Assembly (NCBI GenBank): GCA_012036375.1
Contig: JAAUOI010000210.1
Coordinates: 1 to 5,809 of the forward strand
Source: Allobrachymonas sp.
GTDB lineage: Bacteria > Pseudomonadota > Gammaproteobacteria > Burkholderiales > Burkholderiaceae_C
Direction: 5' to 3'
DNA: 5,809 bases
Below are positions 1 through 3,993 of the stretch, piece by piece (the first letter of the stretch is position 1; every line of letters starts with the position of its first letter). Below the pieces are notes generated by a model. The model worked only from the letters and a program-made list of their open reading frames with translations. It did not search any database and was not told the origin of the DNA. The position numbers and the translations under genes were made by a program.

Positions 1-820
1 TGATGAACTCAAACACCGTGAGGTTGTAATAATCCATGCCGCGCACCAAACGCGGATTGATCGTGAAACTGACGTGATTTGCTGTCAAAATGGCTTTAAC
101 TTGCGCGAAATGCTGCAAACTTGCTTCGCCCAAGTAATCGATCAATTTCGGCGCGGCATTGACCATCGCCTGCATGGCGGGGTTTTTTGTGTCCAAAATA
201 CGCAGTGGATTCGTGTGAAGGCGGCGCTTGGCTTCTTCGTCCAACAAATCAGCATGACTTTCCAAGTAAGCAATCAAAGCCGCGCGATGTGCCTTGCGCT
301 CTTCAGGCTGGCCGAGGCTGTTCAGTTCCAGCCGTACATCTTTGATACCCAATTCTTTCCAAAGCTGGTCGGCCAGCAAAATCAGCTCTGCATCCACCTC
401 AGGGCCCGAGAAGCCCAAAGCCTCCGCGCCAATTTGGTGAAACTGCCGATAGCGCCCTCGCTGCGGCCGCTCATGGCGAAACATCGGCCCCATGTAATAC
501 AAGCGCTTGCCGCCTTCATACAGCATCGAATGCTCAGCCACCGCGCGCACCACGCCAGCCGTGTTCTCAGGCCGCAGCGTGAGCTTGTCGCCATTTAATT
601 TGTCTTCAAAGGAGTACATCTCCTTCTCAACAATATCCGTGACCTCGCCCAAGCCCCGCACAAACAGCGGCGTGGGCTCCACAATCGGCGTGCGAATATT
701 GCGATAGGCATACCTCGCCATCAAGCCGCGCACATTCTCTTCCAACCATTCCCAACGTGCTGAATCCGGCGGAAGGATGTCGTTCATGCCTTTGATGGCG
801 GATAGTTTTTCGTTGCTCAT
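1..820 (-). CDS. hisS: Histidyl-tRNA synthetase, N-terminal 273 residues (3' end outside window)
   Basis: Class II aminoacyl-tRNA synthetase that charges tRNA-His with histidine in the cytoplasm. I translated the minus strand from the ATG at 820; the frame stays open to the window edge. It begins MSNEKLSAIKGMNDILPP, the usual HisS opening. Motif 1 lies around residues 43-53 (RTPIVEPTPLF). Motif 2 is at about 110-135, with the RHER core at 115-118 and RYRQFHQIGAE at 123-133. The histidine-specific HisA motif appears as LVRGMDYYNLTVFE at 258-271, with the catalytic Arg at 260. Bacterial HisS is about 420-430 residues, so roughly 150, including motif 3 and the anticodon-binding domain, are missing here. 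The start codon is 11 bp downstream of the doc stop with no good Shine-Dalgarno and no evident promoter in the gap, so read-through from the toxin-antitoxin transcript or a promoter inside doc is likely. In related genomes I would expect ispG upstream instead (recall). Confidence 0.97.
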   Translation of the reverse strand, partial: MSNEKLSAIKGMNDILPPDSARWEWLEENVRGLMARYAYRNIRTPIVEPTPLFVRGLGEVTDIVEKEMYSFEDKLNGDKLTLRPENTAGVVRAVAEHSMLYEGGKRLYYMGPMFRHERPQRGRYRQFHQIGAEALGFSGPEVDAELILLADQLWKELGIKDVRLELNSLGQPEERKAHRAALIAYLESHADLLDEEAKRRLHTNPLRILDTKNPAMQAMVNAAPKLIDYLGEASLQHFAQVKAILTANHVSFTINPRLVRGMDYYNLTVFEFI

Positions 821-830
821 AACAGTTCAT

Positions 831-868
831 TTCAATCGGATTGAAGCGGCGCGAGATGCGCTTCAATC
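831..868 (-). repeat. Nested inverted-repeat arms at the doc/hisS junction
   Basis: Three arms are visible. GATTGAAGCG (839-848) and CGCTTCAATC (859-868) form a perfect 10-bp inverted repeat with a 10-nt loop. TTCAATC (831-837) and GATTGAA (839-845) form a second inverted pair with one central base. On the minus-strand transcript the middle arm can therefore pair either with the upstream arm (10 bp) or with the downstream arm (6 bp plus a CCG loop), not both. The element covers the last codons and the stop of doc and ends 10 bp before the hisS ATG. It could be an operator, an RNA switch for hisS translation, or chance constrained by the doc codons. Confidence 0.6.
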
Positions 869-1227
869 CATGTCACAAATTCTTCCTCGCCGATCTCGCC
901 AGCGGCTACATCCAGCAAGGTCAAAACGCAGGAAGCATCGTCAGCGACCAAACGATAGTCGTTGAGCATCAGAAACAACTCAACAGCCACGAAAGCAGTT
1001 CGCTTGTTGCCATCTAAAAATGGATGATTCCTAGCAATGCCATAGCCATACGAAGCGGCTAACCGCGCAACTGTTGGTTCGCCATAGGCGGCCACTTGCT
1101 GAGGTCTTGCCAGCGCGGAATCAAACAAAGCCATATCGCGCACGCCAAACTGCCCGCCATGCTCGGCAAGCTGCTCATCATGCACCGCAAGCATCACCTC
1201 ACGGTGCAGCCAGATCCAATTTTTCAT
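832..1227 (-). CDS. doc: Doc-type (death-on-curing) Fic-fold toxin
   Basis: Toxin of a type II toxin-antitoxin pair, 131 residues, close to the usual size of Doc-family toxins. The Fic-fold signature is complete: HPFLDGNKRTAF at residues 68-79, with catalytic His68, Asp72, Asn74, Lys75 and Arg76. The Lys where AMP-transferring Fic enzymes have a second Gly (GNK rather than GNG) is the Doc hallmark. In phage P1 Doc this variant phosphorylates EF-Tu and halts translation; the same target is inferred here, not shown. The N-terminal part (MKNWIWLHREVMLAVHDEQL) and the FDSALARPQQVAAYGE stretch at 35-50 are also typical. The start at 1227 lies 12 bp after the antitoxin stop, with only a weak GAG as ribosome site, which fits translational coupling and lower toxin yield. 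No broken reading frame or lost catalytic residue is seen, so the toxin looks active. Confidence 0.93.
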   Translation of the reverse strand: MKNWIWLHREVMLAVHDEQLAEHGGQFGVRDMALFDSALARPQQVAAYGEPTVARLAASYGYGIARNHPFLDGNKRTAFVAVELFLMLNDYRLVADDASCVLTLLDVAAGEIGEEEFVTWIEAHLAPLQSD

Positions 1228-1239
1228 GCCAAGGCTCGC

Positions 1240-1464
1240 TTACTTGGCCAACTCACGCAGCACATGGCGGCGCTTGCGCATGATCTGCTCGGCTAATTTC
1301 ATCTGCGCGCCAAACTCAGGATCGGCATTACTGATCCGATACCCATCCGGCGCTTCAGTCCAAAACAGCTGATCGCCTTTTTCCACCTTGAGCTGCCCTA
1401 AAATTTCCTTGGGCAGGATCACGCCGAGCGAATTGCCGATTTGGGTGATTTTTAGGGTTTGCAT
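1240..1464 (-). CDS. AbrB/MazE/SpoVT-family antitoxin of the Doc pair
   Basis: Small DNA-binding antitoxin, 74 residues. The first 35 or so residues form a swapped-hairpin AbrB-type fold: MQTLKITQIGNSLGVILPKE followed by LGQLKVEKGDQLF. The NSLGV-LPKE core is diagnostic of MazE/AbrB-like antitoxins. The C-terminal part (DPEFGAQMKLAEQIMRKRRHVLRELAK) is charged and probably helical; by analogy with other antitoxins it should wrap the toxin. The classical Doc partner is Phd, which has a different fold, but AbrB-type proteins with this DPEF-x-AQM and RELAK tail are, from recall, often found directly before doc genes in proteobacteria. The ATG at 1464 is preceded by AGGA (1471-1474 on the plus strand) at 6 nt spacing, much stronger than the toxin's ribosome site, consistent with antitoxin excess. 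Such pairs normally repress their own promoter, here the one at 1495-1500. Confidence 0.9.
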   Translation of the reverse strand: MQTLKITQIGNSLGVILPKEILGQLKVEKGDQLFWTEAPDGYRISNADPEFGAQMKLAEQIMRKRRHVLRELAK

Positions 1465-1494
1465 GGTAAATCCTAGAAGGGGGTTTTAACTTTT

Positions 1495-1500
1495 ATTATA
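1495..1500 (-). promoter_or_regulatory. -10 box of the toxin-antitoxin operon
   Basis: A perfect TATAAT on the minus strand lies 30 bp before the antitoxin start codon. No good -35 hexamer sits at the right spacing, so the promoter is called on the -10 box and its position. AT-rich GTTATAAT and GTTAAAAC words around it could be antitoxin operator sequence, but this is only a guess. Confidence 0.55.
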
Positions 1501-1553
1501 ACACCGCATCTTGAAATTCAGCGGCTCAATCCCCCATCATGACTCCTGAATAG

Positions 1554-1610
1554 ATAGCACTCCGCGCACAATTCTTGCCGGCTAACTGCCCAAAACGCCT
1601 CAAATTGGCT
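1554..1610 (+). repeat. Interspersed extragenic repeat, copy A
   Basis: Begins ATAGCACTCCGCGCACA and contains the core TGCCGGCTAAC at 1576-1586, then diverges before ending in AAATTGGCT. The first 17 bases differ from copy C (read on the minus strand) at one position only. The second half is longer than in copies B and C (CAAAACGCCTC inserted or substituted), so this copy is partly degenerate. It lies in the gap between the divergent antitoxin and RDD-protein genes. Confidence 0.75.
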
Positions 1611-1655
1611 CTGCCCATCCGAAGTGGAATTGAAGGTTCAGTCACACACTGACCC

Positions 1656-1661
1656 TACAAT
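1656..1661 (+). promoter_or_regulatory. Possible -10 box for the RDD-dgkA-LOG cluster
   Basis: TACAAT lies 24 bp before the first ATG of the plus-strand cluster. The best upstream -35-like words (TTGAAG at 1630, TTCAGT at 1637) are at poor spacing (20 and 13 bp). It is suggested by position and by the lack of a better candidate in the gap. Confidence 0.3.
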
Positions 1662-1685
1662 TGTGATGCTCAAACAGTATTTCTC

Positions 1686-2247
1686 ATGCCCTCACCCGAA
1701 CTCGACCCACCTAGCGCTCCAGCATCGCCAGCCCTTGCGCCCCAGCCCGCCCCGCCCAGCGTCCCCAGCCTGCGCCGCCGCATGGCTTGCTGGCTGTATG
1801 AAGGCGTGTTGATGTTTGGCGTGGTGTGGATCGCGGGCTATTTGTTTGGCACGCTCTCGCAAACCCGCAACGCGATGGACAACCGCCTCGGGCTACAAAT
1901 CTTTCTCTTCATCGTTTTTGGCATTTATTTCGCATTTTTTGCACAAAGGCCAAACGCTGGCCATGAAAACTTGGCATCTGCGCGTGGTGGACACCCAAGG
2001 CCAAGCCATCTCGCAGGGCAAGGCGCTGTGGCGCTATGTGCTGGCGTGGCTGTGGTTTGTGCCGCCGCTGGCAGGTGTTGCGCCGTTCAAACTCTCAGGC
2101 GGTGAAATTGCCGTGATCGTGATCGGCTGGGTTGTTTTCTACGCCCTGCTCTCGCGCTTTCACCCGCGCCGCCAGTTTGTGCACGACGCGATAGCCGGCA
2201 CGGAGCTGATCTCGCACCGGCCGATGAGCAAAACCATTCCCGCCTAG
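1686..2247 (+). pseudogene. RDD-family integral membrane protein, interrupted by a +1 frameshift
   Basis: An RDD-domain membrane protein of unknown substrate. The first frame, from ATG 1686, gives a Pro/Ala-rich cytoplasmic tail (residues 1-28), an LRRRMACWLYEG entry into the first membrane helix (about 33-57) and a second helix (about 70-85). The rest is in another frame: HKGQTLAMKTWHLRVVDTQG, a third hydrophobic stretch (about 114-131), a fourth (about 140-156), and the conserved ending HPRRQFVHDAIAGTELI. The join lies in the T6 run at 1935-1940. Removing one T restores a continuous 186-residue protein with the expected AFLHKGQTLAMKTW joint. As written, the first frame ends at 2105 after 139 residues, losing the last two helices. 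This is either a sequencing or assembly error or a genuine recent null. No good Shine-Dalgarno precedes the start. It heads a tight cluster, 17 bp before dgkA. Confidence 0.85.
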
Positions 2248-2264
2248 CCCCTTGACTACACCGC

Positions 2265-2657
2265 ATGAACACATCGCAAGAATCACCCACCGCACAAAAA
2301 GCTCGCTCGGGATTGACGCGCATCATTCACGCCACAGGCTACTCCATCAATGGCCTCAAAATCGGTATGCGCGAGCCAGCCTTTCGCCAAGAAGTGATGC
2401 TCGCTTGCCTCTTGATTCCCACTGCTGTCTGGCTTGGACGAAACTGGCTAGAAACCTCTTTCCTCATCGCCACTTTGGTCTTAGTGATGATTACCGAGCT
2501 GCTGAACACGGCGGTAGAACGCTCCATCGACCGCATCGGACCCGAATGGCACGAACTGTCCAAAACCGCCAAAGACCTTGGTTCTGCGGCGGTGTTCTTG
2601 TCGCTTGTGCTCTGTGTGGGTGTTTGGTTTGCGGCGCTTACTTCTTATTTTCTTTGA
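2265..2657 (+). CDS. dgkA: Diacylglycerol kinase, prokaryotic integral membrane type
   Basis: Phosphorylates diacylglycerol (possibly other lipid alcohols) with ATP in the inner membrane, returning it to phospholipid synthesis. The protein is 130 residues, close to the roughly 120 of E. coli DgkA. Conserved parts appear in order: an amphipathic N-terminal segment with GLTRIIHATGYSINGLKIG at 15-33, REPAFRQE at 36-43, a first membrane helix (about 45-58), a second (about 63-80) running into the catalytic ITELLNTAVERSIDR at 76-90, with Glu78 and Glu85 at the catalytic and metal positions, then LSKTAKDLGSAAV at 98-110 and a third helix (about 108-128). The reading frame is intact, in contrast to both neighbours. 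It starts 17 bp after the RDD gene and ends 11 bp before the LOG gene, so all three are probably co-transcribed. The Shine-Dalgarno is poor. Confidence 0.96.
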   Translation: MNTSQESPTAQKARSGLTRIIHATGYSINGLKIGMREPAFRQEVMLACLLIPTAVWLGRNWLETSFLIATLVLVMITELLNTAVERSIDRIGPEWHELSKTAKDLGSAAVFLSLVLCVGVWFAALTSYFL

Positions 2658-2668
2658 AACCCATTGCC

Positions 2669-3266
2669 ATGACTGCTTCGCTCACTCGACCCAATTTCTC
2701 CATTTGCGTCTATTGCGGCTCGCGTGAAGGCACGCAACCTGCCTTTGCCTATGCCGCAGGCGAGGTGGGGGCGCTGGATTGGCCAGCACGGCGGGCAACT
2801 GGTGTATGGCGGAGGCAACAATGGCCTGATGGGCATCCTCGCGCAGGCCACACTGGATGCAGGAGGCCGCGTCAAAGGCATCATTCCGCAGGCCTTGGTC
2901 GAAAAAGTATGGGCCAAGACGGATTGCACCGAGTTACACATTGTGCAAACCATGCATGAGCGCAAAGCCATGATGGCCGAGCATGCCGATGTGTTCCTCG
3001 CCTTGCCGGGCGGCATTGGCACATTTGAAGAGCTGTTTGAAGCTTGGACGTGGAAGCAACTGGGCTACCACGACAAACCCATTGGCATCTTGAACGTCAA
3101 TGGCTGTTACGACGCATTCATGCAAATGATGCGTGGCACAGTTGAAGATGGTTTTGTGGCCGACTACCAGATGGAGATGATCCAAGTTGCCGAAGAGCCT
3201 GCGGGACTCTTGCGCGAATTGGTGACGGCGGCTGGGCTGTCAGAACAACTCAAGCGTGTGGATTGA
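2669..3266 (+). pseudogene. LOG-family nucleotide phosphoribohydrolase, interrupted by a +1 frameshift
   Basis: LOG (TIGR00730) proteins are Rossmann-like enzymes that split nucleoside 5'-monophosphates into base and ribose 5-phosphate; plant and some bacterial members release cytokinins. The N-terminus from ATG 2669 (FSICVYCGSREGTQPAFAYAAGEVG) is in one frame. The remainder (RWIGQHGGQLVYGGGNNGLMG onward) is in the next. Removing one G from the G5 run at 2767-2771 joins them into a 198-residue protein of normal LOG length. It then carries YGGGNNGLMG (47-56), ERK (97-99) and the substrate-binding PGGIGTFEE (113-121), so all key motifs survive. As written, translation from 2669 stops at 2959 after 97 residues. 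An internal in-frame ATG (2724) would yield 180 residues but lose the first strand and the CGS loop, so it is probably not a working start. The substrate cannot be told from sequence. It is the third gene of the RDD-dgkA cluster. Confidence 0.88.
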
Positions 3267-3281
3267 TCACAGGTCAAGCCA

Positions 3282-3344
3282 CTATCAATACAATAGCATT
3301 CGACGCAGATTTCATGCCGGCTAACAGCCGATTTGGCTTAAAAA
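3282..3344 (+). repeat. Interspersed extragenic repeat, copy B
   Basis: Opens with CTATCAATACAATAG (4-bp stem CTAT/ATAG), continues CATTCGACGCAGATTTCA, then the core TGCCGGCTAAC at 3315-3325, and ends AGCCGATTTGGCTTAAAAA. From the core to the end it matches copy C (minus strand) except for one base. It fills the convergent gap between the LOG gene and glnB, and its last base touches the glnB stop codon. Confidence 0.8.
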
Positions 3345-3683
3345 TCACACCGCCGCTTCGTCTTGCTCCCCGGTGCGGATGCGCACCACGCGCTCCACGG
3401 CGGTGACGAAAATCTTGCCATCGCCGATTTTGCCGGTGCGCGCGGCCTTGACAATCGCATCCACACAACGCTCCACATCGCCAGTTTTCACGGTGACTTC
3501 CACTTTCACCTTGGGCAAAAAGTCCACCACATATTCCGCACCACGATACAACTCGGTGTGACCTTTTTGGCGGCCAAAGCCTTTGACCTCCGTCACGGTG
3601 AGCCCGGTAACGCCACATTCGGCCAGTGCCTCGCGCACTTCTTCAAGTTTGAAGGGTTTGATGATGGCAGTGATTTGTTTCAT
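3345..3683 (-). CDS. glnB: Nitrogen regulatory protein P-II (GlnB)
   Basis: Trimeric cytoplasmic signal protein that reads 2-oxoglutarate and ATP/ADP and passes glutamine status, through uridylylation, to targets such as glutamine synthetase adenylyltransferase and NtrB. The protein is 112 residues, the family norm. It starts MKQITAIIKPFKLEEVREAL. The T-loop carries the uridylylated Tyr51 in YRGAEYVVDFLPK (46-58). The B-loop TGKIGDGKIF is at 83-92, and Arg101 and Arg103 for nucleotide binding are present. Asp54 and the ending RIRTGEQDEAAV resemble GlnB more than GlnK. I chose the ATG at 3683, not the upstream one at 3716, because MKQITAIIKPF is the universal start and a GAGG sits 8 nt before it (3692-3695). 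There is no amtB or NAD synthetase gene next to it here, which also favours GlnB over GlnK. It is transcribed away from tRNA-Val and converges on the LOG gene. Confidence 0.95.
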   Translation of the reverse strand: MKQITAIIKPFKLEEVREALAECGVTGLTVTEVKGFGRQKGHTELYRGAEYVVDFLPKVKVEVTVKTGDVERCVDAIVKAARTGKIGDGKIFVTAVERVVRIRTGEQDEAAV

Positions 3684-3742
3684 GACAGTCGCCTCGACGT
3701 TGTTGGAATGCTGCAAACTTTAACTCAGAATTGCCAAAGCCT

Positions 3743-3767
3743 GAGCCAATTTGGCCTCAAATAGCAC
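3743..3767. repeat. Possible degenerate fragment of the extragenic repeat
   Basis: The stretch contains AGCCAATTTGGC (3744-3755), the palindromic end of copies B and C, followed by CTCAAATAGCAC, echoing both the CCTCAAAT of copy A and the ATAGCAC at the copies' other end. The order of the blocks differs and the TGCCGGCTAAC core is missing. It lies in the leader region of glnB. It may be a decayed or rearranged copy, or chance. Confidence 0.35.
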
Positions 3768-3778
3768 AGCCACAAAGT

Positions 3779-3810
3779 AAAACGGCCTCCGAAAATCAAT
3801 TCGGAGGCCG
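3779..3810 (-). terminator. Intrinsic terminator after tRNA-Val
   Basis: An 11-bp perfect stem, CGGCCTCCGAA (3783-3793) with TTCGGAGGCCG (3800-3810), has a 6-nt loop. Read on the minus strand it is followed by TTTTACTTT (T-run at 3779-3782). The other direction gives no T-run, so it ends transcription of tRNA-Val and separates it from glnB. The T-run is short but the stem is strong. Confidence 0.85.
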
Positions 3811-3820
3811 TCGAAATGCT

Positions 3821-3897
3821 TGGTAGGCGCAATTGGATTCGAACCAACGACCCCCACCATGTCAAGGTGGTGCTCTAACCAACTGAGCTATGCGCCT
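3821..3897 (-). tRNA. tRNA-Val (anticodon GAC), CCA encoded
   Basis: 77 nt including the encoded ACCA end (3821-3824). On the minus strand the acceptor stem pairs AGGCGCA with TGCGCCT. The D-arm is GCTC-AGTTGGTTA-GAGC. The anticodon arm is CCACC-TTGACAT-GGTGG, with anticodon GAC complementary to 3861-3863, reading valine codons GUC and GUU. The variable loop is GGGTC. The T-arm is GTTGG-TTCGAAT-CCAAT with one G-U pair. All invariant bases I checked are in place and the cloverleaf closes fully. A terminator follows 10 bp downstream and a promoter lies just upstream, so it is a single-gene transcript. Confidence 0.97.
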
Positions 3898-3908
3898 GCA
3901 ATCCTGAA

Positions 3909-3916
3909 ATTATAGC
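3909..3916 (-). promoter_or_regulatory. Extended -10 promoter of tRNA-Val
   Basis: On the minus strand TATAAT (3909-3914) is preceded by TGC, giving an extended -10 (TGnTATAAT) and compensating for the lack of a clear -35 box. The expected start is near 3902, leaving a leader of about 5 nt before the mature tRNA 5' end at 3897. Confidence 0.7.
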
Positions 3917-3965
3917 ATCGCGACTTTCGCCTTCATTTTTCTGCCCCGCGCGTCTCATGCAAGCC

Positions 3966-3971
3966 TATAAT
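3966..3971 (+). promoter_or_regulatory. -10 box of pyrG
   Basis: A perfect TATAAT lies 22 bp before the pyrG ATG, with no recognisable -35 at 16-18 bp spacing. Transcription would begin around 3977-3980 and leave a leader of only about 15 nt, with GAG (3985-3987) as a weak ribosome site. The box is part of an 11-bp inverted repeat with the tRNA-Val -10 region. Confidence 0.55.
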
Positions 3972-3993
3972 TTCAATTTCCACCGAGCGACTC

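Larger units (their letters stand above)
3905..3975. repeat. 11-bp inverted repeat carrying both divergent -10 boxes
   Basis: TGAAATTATAG (3905-3915) and CTATAATTTCA (3965-3975) are perfect reverse complements, 49 bp apart. Each arm contains the TATAAT of one of the two divergent promoters plus the next bases downstream, so the initial regions of the tRNA-Val and pyrG promoters are identical over TATAATTTCA. Confidence 0.7.

Noticed and set aside
74..598. Plus-strand open frame of 174 codons opposite hisS.
   Set aside because: The minus strand here encodes an unmistakable HisS with motifs 1, 2 and HisA; the plus-strand frame has no family resemblance.
1935..1941. Programmed -1 frameshift on a slippery heptamer in the RDD gene.
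   Set aside because: The needed shift is +1, and the zero-frame codons (GCA TTT TTT GCA) do not fit the X-XXY-YYZ pattern.
2252..2959. A 235-codon plus-strand frame across dgkA and the start of the LOG gene.
   Set aside because: Its first two thirds are out of frame with dgkA; only the part after 2669 is real LOG sequence, and that is lost after the frameshift.
1554..3344. CRISPR array, because of the repeated 11-mer.
   Set aside because: Copies are over a kilobase apart, in both orientations, with genes between them; no regular spacer structure.
3363..3764. Plus-strand open frame of 133 codons over glnB.
   Set aside because: It is antisense to a complete P-II protein and shows no known motif.
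3821..3897. tRNA-Val as an integration site for a mobile element.
   Set aside because: No second copy of the tRNA 3' end and no integrase gene are present in the window.
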